DNA of 64,000 nucleotides from Caballeronia sp. M1242 (lineage in GTDB: Bacteria; Pseudomonadota; Gammaproteobacteria; Burkholderiales; Burkholderiaceae): positions 1,488,001 through 1,552,000 of the forward strand of contig NZ_CP071129.1 in the NCBI RefSeq assembly GCF_017220215.1. Direction: 5' to 3'. This document shows positions 24,655 to 33,072 of the stretch, one piece after another (positions within the stretch are counted from its first letter, which is position 1; every line of letters begins with the position of its first letter). The notes below the pieces were generated by a model. That model was not told where the DNA came from and did not search any database. It saw only the letters and a list, made by a program, of their open reading frames with translations. Made by a program: the position numbers and the translations under genes.

Positions 24655-25848
24655 TTACGCGAACGCCTTGCCGAGCGCGGATTCGATGTCCGCGCGCAAA
24701 TCCGCTTCGTCTTCGAGTCCCACGTAGAGCCGCACGAGCACGCCTTCGTGCGGCCATTGCGACGCGGTGCGCATCGAGCGCACGTTGTAGGGCATCGCGA
24801 GGCTATGCGCGCCGCCCCAGCTCCAGCCGATCGAAAACAGTTCGAGCGCCTCGACGAACGCATCGACCTGTTCGGCGCTGTATCGGGCATCCAACACGAT
24901 CGAGAACAGACCGCCCGCGCCGCCCGAAAAGTCGCGTGCAAAAAACTCGTGGCCGGGGCAATCGTCGAGCGCGGGATGCAACACCGCGGCCACTTCTGTG
25001 CGCGTCTTAAGCCACCGCGCGAGCGCGAGCGCGGAGCGGTCGTGCGCTTCATAACGCAGTTTCATCGAAGGCAGGCTGCGCAAGACGAGCGATGCATCGT
25101 CCGCCGACACACCGACGCCCAGTCGCATGCGCGCGCGCTTGAGCTTCTTGTGCAATTCGACGTCGCGCGTGATGGTTGCGCCCATCAGAATGTCGCTGCC
25201 GCCCGACTGATACTTCGTCAGCGCCTGCACCGAGATATCGACGCCGTGATCGAACGGCTTGAACGCGAGTCCCGCCGAGAACGTGTTGTCGATGGCCGTC
25301 ACGATGCCGCGTGCCCGCGCGACCGCGGCGATGGCCGGCACGTCCTGCACTTCCATCGTGACCGAGCCGGGCGCTTCGAGCCAGATGAGCTTCGTGTTGG
25401 GACGGATCGAATCGGCGATGCCGGCTCCGATCATCGGATCGTAGTAGCTGACTTCGAGCCCGAAGTCGCTCGCGAGCCAGTCCGCATGCTCGCGATTCGG
25501 CGAGTACGCGTTGTCCGGCACGAGCACGTGATCGCCCGCTTTCACGAGGCCAAAGTACACGTTGGAGATCGCCGCGAGGCCGGACGGCTGCAAGAGCGCA
25601 TGCTCGCCGCCCTCGATCGCGGCGAGGCGCTGCGCGAGCGCGATCGTCGTCGGCGTGCCGTGCAGGCCGTAGCGCCACTTCGAGTCGTCGCTCCAGACCA
25701 GCGCGCGCATGGTCGCGAGATCCGGAAAAACGACCGTCGAGGCCCGCGCCACCGGCACGGAGAACGACTCGAAGCCGGGCGTGATGCGGTCGTCCGGCTG
25801 GACGATGCGCGTTTGCAGGTCTCGGTCCTTGCTGCTGAAATCGGTCAT
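24655..25848 (-). CDS. metC: Cystathionine beta-lyase
   Basis: A 397-residue PLP enzyme of the Cys/Met family. Features: WRYGLHGTPTTIALAQRLAA near the N-terminus, LLQPSGLAAISNVYFGLVK, the cofactor aspartate in TAIDNTFSAGLAF and the PLP lysine in SVQALTKYQSGGSD (near residue 210). It cleaves cystathionine to homocysteine in methionine synthesis. The SGGSDILMG stretch and the short C-terminal domain favour the MetC-type lyase over gamma-synthases, but assignment within the family is by similarity. Downstream of the lipoprotein gene by 32 bp. Confidence 0.9.
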   Translation of the reverse strand: MTDFSSKDRDLQTRIVQPDDRITPGFESFSVPVARASTVVFPDLATMRALVWSDDSKWRYGLHGTPTTIALAQRLAAIEGGEHALLQPSGLAAISNVYFGLVKAGDHVLVPDNAYSPNREHADWLASDFGLEVSYYDPMIGAGIADSIRPNTKLIWLEAPGSVTMEVQDVPAIAAVARARGIVTAIDNTFSAGLAFKPFDHGVDISVQALTKYQSGGSDILMGATITRDVELHKKLKRARMRLGVGVSADDASLVLRSLPSMKLRYEAHDRSALALARWLKTRTEVAAVLHPALDDCPGHEFFARDFSGGAGGLFSIVLDARYSAEQVDAFVEALELFSIGWSWGGAHSLAMPYNVRSMRTASQWPHEGVLVRLYVGLEDEADLRADIESALGKAFA

Positions 25849-25880
25849 GGGCTGGCTGTCAGCGTGGATGAAAGAAGGCG

Positions 25881-26564
25881 TTATTCGCCGATGATGACGT
25901 TCGTCGTGCCGCCCACGGCGTTCGGCGGCGAGGAAGGCAACGCAGGCGGCGCGGGTTCGAGCGAAGGCGCGGCGGGCGCAGCGGCGGCGCCGGTGCTGAC
26001 CGGCGCGCGAGGCAGCGTCACGCCAGCGACGGCAGGCCGCATTTCGAAAGGCTGCGCGTTCGAATCGTCCGGGTCCATGCGTTCGCCCGAGACGCTTCCG
26101 TCCGCCTCGAACTTGCCGACCCAGTTGCCGGTAATGTGCGTCCCGTCGTTCGACTCCTCGATTTCGAGCGTTTCGCCGTCGCGGTCGCCCGCCACGAGGA
26201 TCACCGTCGGGCTGCCGGCGAAGCGATACTCGCCGTGCACGCCGGACGCGTCGTCGGTCTTGGCGCCGAGCTTCATCTCGATCTGCTTGCCGCCGAGCGT
26301 GCCCACGTAGCGCGGGAAGCGCGCGTACTCCGGATTCGGCGCGAGCGGCTTTTGCGGCGGCAGCGCGAGCGTCCGGATCGCCTTGTCGGCGCCATACGAT
26401 TCGCCAGTCAGCGCGCTCCGGGCGCTCGCCGACGCCGACGCTGACGCATCCGGCGGCATCGGCGAATTGCAGCCCGCGAGCGCGAGCGCCGCGGCCAAGC
26501 CGGCGGTCATCGTCAGCGCGGCCCGCAAGCCCGGCCGATTCGTTGCCTTCGTTGCTTCTGTCAT
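25881..26564 (-). CDS. Putative lipoprotein
   Basis: A 227-residue protein with a lipoprotein signal peptide ending in the lipobox LALAGC, followed by an Ala/Ser linker. The central part (residues about 70-165) is beta-rich, with GEYRFAGSPTVILVAGDRDG and HITGNWVGKFEADGSVSGER, similar to small periplasmic beta-barrel or lipocalin-like modules. The C-terminal 50 residues are Ala/Pro-rich. The ATG at 26564 has a purine-rich AAGGAAAGAAGG before it. Function unknown. Confidence 0.75.
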   Translation of the reverse strand: MTEATKATNRPGLRAALTMTAGLAAALALAGCNSPMPPDASASASASARSALTGESYGADKAIRTLALPPQKPLAPNPEYARFPRYVGTLGGKQIEMKLGAKTDDASGVHGEYRFAGSPTVILVAGDRDGETLEIEESNDGTHITGNWVGKFEADGSVSGERMDPDDSNAQPFEMRPAVAGVTLPRAPVSTGAAAAPAAPSLEPAPPALPSSPPNAVGGTTNVIIGE

Positions 26565-26586
26565 CCTTCTTTCCTTCGATACCACG

Positions 26587-27771
26587 TCAAATACGCTCGA
26601 AGATCGCGGCGATCCCCTGCCCGCCGCCGATGCACATGGTCACGAGCGCGTAACGCCCGCCGATGCGCTGCAGCTCGTACAGTGCCTTCACCGTGATGAG
26701 CGCGCCCGTCGCGCCGATCGGATGCCCGAGCGAAATGCCCGAGCCGTTCGGGTTCACCTTCGCGGGATCGAGCCGCAGTTCCTGCGTGACCGCGCAGGCT
26801 TGCGCGGCGAACGCTTCGTTGGCTTCGATCACGTCGAGATCGTCGACGGAAAGGCCCGCGCGCTCCAGCACCTTGCGCGTGGCCGGCACCGGGCCGATGC
26901 CCATGATGGTCGGATCGACGCCCGCGTGCGCGTACGCGACGAGCCGCCCGAGCGGCCGCGCGCCGCGCTTTTCCGCGACGCCGCGTTCCATCAGCACGAC
27001 GGCTGCCGCCGCGTCGTTGATGCCCGACGCGTTGCCCGCCGTCACCGTGCCGTTCTCCTTCGCGAATACCGGCTTCAGCTTCGCGAAGTCTTCGGCCGTC
27101 GCGTTCATGCGCACGTGCTCGTCGCGATCGAACACGGTGTCGCCCTTCTTCGATGCGAGCGTGATCGGCAGAATCTGCTCCTTGAAGTAGCCGGATTCGA
27201 TGGCGTTGGCCGCGCGACGGTGCGATTCCAGCGCGAGCGCGTCCTGCGCCTCGCGCGTGATGCCGTACTTGTTCGCGACGTTCTCCGCCGTCACGCCCAT
27301 GTGAATTTTGTGGAACGGGTCGTTGAGCGCGCCGAGCATCATGTCGACGACGCGCGCGTCGCCCATGCGCTGGCCGAAGCGCGCGGCGGGCATCACGTAC
27401 GGCGCGCGGCTCATGTTTTCCGCGCCGCCGCCGATGGCGATGTCCGCATCGCCGAGGAGAATCGACTGCGCGGCCGACACGATTGCCTGCAAGCCCGAGC
27501 CGCACAGCCGGTTCACGGTGAGCGCGGGCGCGTGCTGCGACACGCCGCCGTCGAGCGCCGCGACGCGCGCGAGATACATGTCGCGCGGCTCCGTCTGGAT
27601 CACGTTGCCAAACACGACGTGTCCGACTTCCTCGCCCGCGACGCTCGCGCGGGACAGCGCCTCGCGCACCACGCGCGCGCCGAGATCGGTCGGCGTGAAA
27701 TCCTTGAGCGCGCCGCCGAAGTCGCCGATTGCCGTGCGTACGCCGCTTGCCACCACCACTTCGCGTTCCAT
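26587..27771 (-). CDS. bktB: Beta-ketothiolase BktB
   Basis: A 394-residue thiolase. Catalytic residues are readable: Cys90 in NRLCGSGLQAIV, His in SGISLGHPIGATGA and the second Cys in TMCIGGGQG. The motifs VIQTEPRDMYLARVAA and VTAGNASGINDAAAA match the Cupriavidus BktB sequence closely from memory. BktB condenses acetyl-CoA with propionyl- or longer acyl-CoAs, feeding odd-chain monomers into polyhydroxyalkanoate. It lies about 5 kb from phaA on the same strand. The neighbouring order, sugar kinase then bktB, suggests transcriptional linkage but the two are 37 bp apart. Confidence 0.93.
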   Translation of the reverse strand: MEREVVVASGVRTAIGDFGGALKDFTPTDLGARVVREALSRASVAGEEVGHVVFGNVIQTEPRDMYLARVAALDGGVSQHAPALTVNRLCGSGLQAIVSAAQSILLGDADIAIGGGAENMSRAPYVMPAARFGQRMGDARVVDMMLGALNDPFHKIHMGVTAENVANKYGITREAQDALALESHRRAANAIESGYFKEQILPITLASKKGDTVFDRDEHVRMNATAEDFAKLKPVFAKENGTVTAGNASGINDAAAAVVLMERGVAEKRGARPLGRLVAYAHAGVDPTIMGIGPVPATRKVLERAGLSVDDLDVIEANEAFAAQACAVTQELRLDPAKVNPNGSGISLGHPIGATGALITVKALYELQRIGGRYALVTMCIGGGQGIAAIFERI

Positions 27772-27808
27772 GTCGTCTCCTTTGCCTATCGAATGATTTT
27801 ATGAAAGC

Positions 27809-28741
27809 TCACGCCAGCGCGCGTTCGACGGCCGCCCGGTCCGGAATCGGCGCGACCGCGCCGAAGCCTTGCGTCGACAAGGCCGCCGCCGCGTTCGCGT
27901 AGTGCGCGGCCGCGAAAGGATCGTCGCCCGCGACGAGCCGCGCGATGAACGCACCGCCGAAGCAATCGCCCGCGCCGGTTGCATCGACCGCATTCACGAC
28001 ACGGCCCGGCACCACGCGCCGCTCGTCCGGCGTCGCGATATACGCGCCTTCCGGGCCGAGCTTCATCGCGACGATTCTCGGGCCGAGCGCGAGCAGCGTA
28101 TCGACGATGGCGTCTTTGTCTTCATGGCCCGTGAGCACGGTGACGTCGTCCCAGCTCGGCAGACAGATATCGCTCTGGCGGATCGCTTCGAGCATCACCG
28201 CGCGGGCGCGGGCGAGCGGCCAGAGCTTCAGGCGCAGGTTCGTGTCGAAGCTGACCTTCACGCCGTTGCTGCGCGCATGGTCGATAGCCGCGAACGCGGC
28301 ATCGCACGCGCTCACGCCGATCGCGAGACTGATGCCCGACAGATGCACGACTTTTGCCGCCGCAATCATGTCGAGCGGCAAATGCGACGGCGCATAGCGG
28401 CTCGCCGCCGACCCCGCGCGCAGATAGTCGAAGCGATGCCCGCTCGCGCCGTGCGACACGAAATAGACGCCCGTTGGCGCGTCCGGATCGACGCGAACGG
28501 CGGACGTATCGACGTTTTCCGCGCGCCACAGATCGAGCAGCAGTTGCCCGAAACCATCGTTGCCGACGGCCGAAACGAAGCCCGTCGCCGCGCCCTGCCG
28601 CGCCGCCGCGATCAGAAAGTTCGATACGTCGCCGCCGAAACCTTGCAGATACGTCGGCTCGTCACGTCTCGCCTGATTGAACTCGATCATCGCCTCGCCG
28701 AGCGCGAGGATGTGCGGCGCGTGGGGCGTTTGCGGGGTCAT
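27809..28741 (-). CDS. PfkB-family sugar kinase (2-keto-3-deoxygluconate kinase-like)
   Basis: A 310-residue ribokinase-fold enzyme. The N-terminal GEAMIEFNQ and LQGFGGDVSNFLIAAARQGA stretches bind the sugar. The C-terminal PfkB motif reads DATGAGDCFGGAFIARLVAG with the catalytic Asp in GAGD. The nearest family I can name is KDG kinase (KdgK), which phosphorylates 2-keto-3-deoxygluconate. The adjacent genes are not sugar catabolic, so the substrate is uncertain. The start lies 4 bp after the rimO stop, so co-transcription with rimO is likely. Confidence 0.85.
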   Translation of the reverse strand: MTPQTPHAPHILALGEAMIEFNQARRDEPTYLQGFGGDVSNFLIAAARQGAATGFVSAVGNDGFGQLLLDLWRAENVDTSAVRVDPDAPTGVYFVSHGASGHRFDYLRAGSAASRYAPSHLPLDMIAAAKVVHLSGISLAIGVSACDAAFAAIDHARSNGVKVSFDTNLRLKLWPLARARAVMLEAIRQSDICLPSWDDVTVLTGHEDKDAIVDTLLALGPRIVAMKLGPEGAYIATPDERRVVPGRVVNAVDATGAGDCFGGAFIARLVAGDDPFAAAHYANAAAALSTQGFGAVAPIPDRAAVERALA

Positions 28742-28744
28742 CGC

Positions 28745-30136
28745 TTAGACCTCGCCCCACAGATCGTGGCCGTCCGCGCCCGTGATCTTCACCGAAACGA
28801 AGTCGCCTGCCTTGTAGCGCTTCGACGCCTTCGTCGGCGGCGCGATATACACGACGCCGTCGATTTCCGGCGCATCCGCCGCCGTGCGCCCGATGCCGCC
28901 TTCCGCGCTGATTTCATCGACAAGCACCTTCAGCGTCTTGCCGACCTTCTTCTTCATGCGCTTCGCCGACAGTTCCTCGGCCAGTTCCATGAAGCGCGCG
29001 CGGCGTTCCTCGCGCACGTCGTCGGGCAGCGCGCCGTCGAGCTCATTTGCGGTGGCGCCTTCGACCGGCGAATACGCGAAGCAGCCAACGCGATCCAGAT
29101 CCGCTTCCTCGATGAAGTCGAGCAGCGTCTGGAACTGCTCTTCCGTCTCGCCCGGAAAACCTGCGATGAACGTGCTGCGAATCGTCAGATCGGGGCACAT
29201 CGCGCGCCATGCCTTCACGCGCTCCAGCACCTTTTCGGCGTTGGCCGGGCGCTTCATGCGCTTGAGCACTTCGGGATGCGCGTGCTGGAACGGAACGTCG
29301 AGATACGGCAGCACGTGGCCCTTGAGCGGCCCTTCCGCCATCATCGGGATGACTTCATCGACGCTCGGATACGGATAGACATAATGCAGGCGCACCCACG
29401 CGCCGTATTGCGCGGCGAGTTCGCCCAGCGCGCCGACGAGTTCGGTCATGCGCGTCTTGAGCGGCTTGCCGTTCCAGAAGCCGGTGCGGTACTTTACGTC
29501 GACGCCGTACGCGCTCGTGTCCTGCGAGATGACGAGCAGTTCCTTCACGCCCGACTTGAAGAGATTCTCGGCTTCGAGCATCACTTCGGCGACGGGGCGC
29601 GATACGAGATCGCCGCGCATCGACGGAATGATGCAGAACGTGCAGCGATGGTTGCAGCCTTCGGAAATCTTGAGATACGCGTAATGGCGCGGCGTGAGCT
29701 TGATGCCGGCGGGCGGCACGAGATCGACGAACGGATCGTGCGGCTTCGGCAAGTGCGCGTGCACCGCGTTCATCACTTCGTTGGTCGCGTGCGGGCCGGT
29801 CACGGCCAGCACCTTCGGATGCACTTCTTCGATGAGCCCGCTGCCGCTCGCGCTCTTTTTCGCGCCGAGGCAGCCGGTCACGATGACCTTGCCGTTTTCG
29901 TTGAGCGCCTCGCCGATGGCGTCGAGGCTTTCCTGCACCGCTTCGTCGATGAAGCCGCACGTATTGACGACGACGAGGTCGGCGCCGTCATAGCTGCCGG
30001 AGATTTGATAACCCTCGGCGCGCAACTGGGTGATGATCTGCTCCGAATCGACGAGGGCTTTCGGGCAGCCGAGGCTGACCATGCCGATCTTCGGCGCGGA
30101 GTGGGTCTTGACGATTGAATCTGGGGAATTTTTCAC
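28745..30136 (-). CDS. rimO: Ribosomal protein S12 methylthiotransferase RimO
   Basis: A 463-residue radical-SAM enzyme. The N-terminal UPF0004 domain has [25 protein letters not shown] and VTGCLGAK, supplying three cysteines for the auxiliary cluster. The radical-SAM motif is CNHRCTFC (CxxxCxxC) in [18 protein letters not shown]. The C-terminal TRAM-like domain ends [10 protein letters not shown]. It methylthiolates an Asp of ribosomal protein S12. No ATG lies near the homologous N-terminus; GTG at 30136 is the first in-frame start that fits. Confidence 0.95.
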   Translation of the reverse strand: MKNSPDSIVKTHSAPKIGMVSLGCPKALVDSEQIITQLRAEGYQISGSYDGADLVVVNTCGFIDEAVQESLDAIGEALNENGKVIVTGCLGAKKSASGSGLIEEVHPKVLAVTGPHATNEVMNAVHAHLPKPHDPFVDLVPPAGIKLTPRHYAYLKISEGCNHRCTFCIIPSMRGDLVSRPVAEVMLEAENLFKSGVKELLVISQDTSAYGVDVKYRTGFWNGKPLKTRMTELVGALGELAAQYGAWVRLHYVYPYPSVDEVIPMMAEGPLKGHVLPYLDVPFQHAHPEVLKRMKRPANAEKVLERVKAWRAMCPDLTIRSTFIAGFPGETEEQFQTLLDFIEEADLDRVGCFAYSPVEGATANELDGALPDDVREERRARFMELAEELSAKRMKKKVGKTLKVLVDEISAEGGIGRTAADAPEIDGVVYIAPPTKASKRYKAGDFVSVKITGADGHDLWGEV

Positions 30137-30256
30137 GGGGAAACGGTCGGATGAGGGGCGTCGCCGGACGCACGAGGCCAATCCCGTATTTTACCCCGGA
30201 GCATCCGTGAAAGCCCTTCCGGGCCGGCTCGCCCGAAGCGAGGACGCCCGGCTTGC

Positions 30257-30832
30257 CTACTTCTTGTCCCCTGACGGCGCAGTCGGCGTCGGGAACGGGA
30301 ACGTGTTGAACATCGTCTTCGCCTGATTCTGCATCTGCTCCTGCATCTGCACGAACATGTTCTTCGACTGCTCGATGTAGCTCGTCATCATGCCCTGCAT
30401 CATCGGGGCCTGCATGTTCATGAACTGCGACCAGACTTCCGGATTGAGCGCGTTGCCGTCGTAGATGCCCTTGCTTTGCTCCGAGAGCTTCTGCTGGATG
30501 TCGATGAACGCCTGAATGTTCTTCTCCAGATACGTGCCCATCATGCCCTGCATGGCGTGGCCGTAGAAGCGGATGATCTGCGAGAGCATCACCGAGGAGA
30601 ACATCGGCAAGCCGCCGCTCTCTTCTTCCAGAATGATCTGCAAAAGGATGCTGCGCGTCAGGTCGTCGTTGGACTTGGCGTCGAGCACCTTGAAGTCTTC
30701 CTGATCGAGCACGAGCTGCTTCACGTCGGACAACGTGATGTAGGTGCTCGTCTCCGTGTCATAGAGCCGCCGGTTCGGATATTTTTTGATGAGTCGTTCG
30801 GCGGATTTCTTTGTAGTAGTCGTGGTGGTCAT
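30257..30832 (-). CDS. phaR: Polyhydroxyalkanoate synthesis repressor PhaR
   Basis: A 191-residue regulator. The N-terminal PHB_acc_N domain contains LIKKYPNRRLYDTETSTYI, the DNA/granule-binding part, followed by a PHB_acc helical repeat region (FSSVMLSQIIRFYGHAMQGM) and a Met/Gln-rich tail (FVQMQEQMQNQAKTMF). In related bacteria it binds nascent granules and represses phasin and its own genes. It is the last gene of phaC-phaA-phaB-phaR. A separate promoter between phaB and phaR (161 bp) is possible. Confidence 0.95.
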   Translation of the reverse strand: MTTTTTTKKSAERLIKKYPNRRLYDTETSTYITLSDVKQLVLDQEDFKVLDAKSNDDLTRSILLQIILEEESGGLPMFSSVMLSQIIRFYGHAMQGMMGTYLEKNIQAFIDIQQKLSEQSKGIYDGNALNPEVWSQFMNMQAPMMQGMMTSYIEQSKNMFVQMQEQMQNQAKTMFNTFPFPTPTAPSGDKK

Positions 30833-30993
30833 TGAACGCCTTCAAAACGCGAGACTTTACTGCGATGGCAGCAAGCATGTCTTGCGTTGTCGCAAAAAAG
30901 CGTTGCTGCGGGTTCGCCGCATCGTTGATGTATCCGGCAGGCGGCATTCGCCGGCGCGGACGCCCCATGCGCCCCGCCGGCGATCGCGGCCCG

Positions 30994-31734
30994 TCAGCCC
31001 ATGTGCAATCCACCGTTGAGCGAGAAATCCGCCCCGGTGGAGAAACCCGATTCCTCCGACGCCAGCCACGCGACGATCGAGCCGATCTCGTCCGGCGTGC
31101 CGAGACGCCGCACCGGAATGGTCGCGACGATCTTCTCCAGCACTTCCGGGCGAATGGACTTCACCATGTCCGTGCCGATATAGCCCGGCGAGACCGTGTT
31201 GACCGTCACGCCCTTGGTCGCCACTTCCTGCGCGAGCGCCATCGTGAAGCCGTGAATGCCGGCCTTGGCCGTCGAATAGTTCGTCTGGCCGAACTGGCCT
31301 TTCTGCCCGTTCACCGACGAAATGTTGATGACCCGTCCCCAGCCGCGCTCGACCATGCCGTCGATCACCTGTTTCGTGACGTTGAAGAGGCTCGTCAGAT
31401 TCGTATCGATGACCGCGGTCCAGTCCTCGTGTGTCATCTTGCGGAACACGACATCGCGCGTGATGCCCGCGTTGTTGACGAGCACGTCGACTTCGCCGAC
31501 TTCGGCCTTCACCTTGTCGAACGCGTTCTTGGTCGATTCCCAGTCACTGACGTTGCCTTCGGAGGCGATGAAGTCGAAGCCGAGCGCCTTCTGGTCTTCG
31601 AGCCATTTCACCCGGCGCGGCGAGTTCGGCCCGCAGCCTGCCACGACCGTGAAGCCGTCCTTGTGGAGCCGCTGGCAAATGCTGGTGCCGATGCCGCCCA
31701 TCCCGCCCGTTACATACGCTACGCGCTTCGTCAT
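30994..31734 (-). CDS. phaB: Acetoacetyl-CoA reductase PhaB
   Basis: A 246-residue short-chain dehydrogenase with the exact PhaB length. It carries the cofactor loop TGGMGGIG, the NNAG motif, catalytic Ser in VINISSVNGQ, and YSTAK (Tyr, Lys) in QTNYSTAKAGIHGF. It reduces acetoacetyl-CoA to (R)-3-hydroxybutyryl-CoA with NADPH, the second step of polyhydroxybutyrate synthesis. Upstream open frame to 31902 carries no family sequence, so ATG 31734 is the start. It follows phaA by 94 bp. Confidence 0.95.
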   Translation of the reverse strand: MTKRVAYVTGGMGGIGTSICQRLHKDGFTVVAGCGPNSPRRVKWLEDQKALGFDFIASEGNVSDWESTKNAFDKVKAEVGEVDVLVNNAGITRDVVFRKMTHEDWTAVIDTNLTSLFNVTKQVIDGMVERGWGRVINISSVNGQKGQFGQTNYSTAKAGIHGFTMALAQEVATKGVTVNTVSPGYIGTDMVKSIRPEVLEKIVATIPVRRLGTPDEIGSIVAWLASEESGFSTGADFSLNGGLHMG

Positions 31735-31828
31735 GCTCGACTCCCTTTTCGTTATGCGGTGCGCGCCCGAAGGCGCCGCCCGCTTGTCCCTTTCTTCGTT
31801 CCGACGCGGCTTGCAGCCGCTTGCCGTG

Positions 31829-33010
31829 TTACAGCCGCTCGACCGCCAGCGCGACGCCCATGCCGCCGCCGATGCACAGCGACGCCAGGCCCTTCTTCGC
31901 ATCGCGCTTCTGCATTTCGTGCAGCAGCGTGACCAGAATGCGGCAGCCCGACGCGCCGATCGGATGCCCGATCGCGATCGCCCCGCCGTTCACGTTGATC
32001 TTCTCCTGATCCCAGCCCATCTGCTTATGGACCGCCAGCGCCTGCGCGGCGAACGCTTCGTTGATCTCCATCAGGTCGAGATCGTCGATGCTCCAGCCCG
32101 CGCGTTCCAGACAGCGCTTCGATGCCGGCACCGGACCCATGCCCATGATCTTCGGATCGACGCCCGCGCTCGCGTACGCCTTGATGCGCGCGAGCGGCGT
32201 GAGACCCAGCGCTTCGGCCTTCTTCGCCGACATCACGACCACGGCCGCCGCGCCGTCGTTGATGCCCGAAGCGTTCGCCGCCGTCACCGTGCCTTCCTTC
32301 GAGAACGCGGGCTTCAGTCCCGCGAGTGCTTCGGCGGTGACGCCGTGGCGCACGAACTCGTCCGTGGCGAACTGGATCGGCTCGCCTTTGCGCTGCGGGA
32401 TCGACACGGGCACGATTTCGTCGTTGAAGCGGCCGGCCTTTTGCGCGGCTTCCGCCTTGTTCTGCGACAGCGCGGCGAACGCATCCTGCGCTTCGCGCGT
32501 GATGCCGTATTCCTTCGCGACGTTTTCTGCGGTGGTGCCCATGTGGTAGTTGTTATAGACGTCCCAGAGGCCATCGACGATCATCGAGTCGATGAGCTTC
32601 GCATCGCCCATGCGGAAGCCGTCGCGCGAGCCGGGCAGCACGTGCGGCGCGGCGCTCATGTTCTCCTGGCCGCCCGCGACGATGATCTCGGAATCGCCCG
32701 CGATGATCGCGTTGGCCGCGAGCATCACTGCCTTGAGTCCCGAGCCGCAAACTTTGTTGATCGTCATGCCGGGGACCATCTCCGGCAAGCCGGCCTTGAT
32801 AACCGACTGGCGCGCCGGGTTCTGCCCCGAGCCCGCGGTCAGCACCTGGCCCAGAATGACTTCGCTGATTTGCTCGGGCTTCAGACCCGCGCGCTCGAGC
32901 ACCGCGCGAATCACGGTGGCGCCGAGTTCCGGCGCTGCGATCTTCGCAAGCGAGCCGCCGAATTTGCCAACCGCGGTGCGCGCGGCCGATACGATCACTA
33001 CGTCAGTCAT
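31829..33010 (-). CDS. phaA: Acetyl-CoA acetyltransferase PhaA
   Basis: A 393-residue thiolase, the standard PhaA length. It begins [19 protein letters not shown], with catalytic Cys near residue 88 ([12 protein letters not shown]), His in GHPIGASG and Cys in LCIGGGMG. It condenses two acetyl-CoA to acetoacetyl-CoA, the first step of the pathway. It lies 62 bp downstream of phaC. The gene encodes a different thiolase from bktB at 26587, with different flanking residues around the active site. Confidence 0.96.
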   Translation of the reverse strand: MTDVVIVSAARTAVGKFGGSLAKIAAPELGATVIRAVLERAGLKPEQISEVILGQVLTAGSGQNPARQSVIKAGLPEMVPGMTINKVCGSGLKAVMLAANAIIAGDSEIIVAGGQENMSAAPHVLPGSRDGFRMGDAKLIDSMIVDGLWDVYNNYHMGTTAENVAKEYGITREAQDAFAALSQNKAEAAQKAGRFNDEIVPVSIPQRKGEPIQFATDEFVRHGVTAEALAGLKPAFSKEGTVTAANASGINDGAAAVVVMSAKKAEALGLTPLARIKAYASAGVDPKIMGMGPVPASKRCLERAGWSIDDLDLMEINEAFAAQALAVHKQMGWDQEKINVNGGAIAIGHPIGASGCRILVTLLHEMQKRDAKKGLASLCIGGGMGVALAVERL

Positions 33011-33072
33011 TTCCGTTTCCTTTGGCATCGAATGTTAGAGCGGTGTGGCTGCGGCCGATCCGTTCGCGTCGG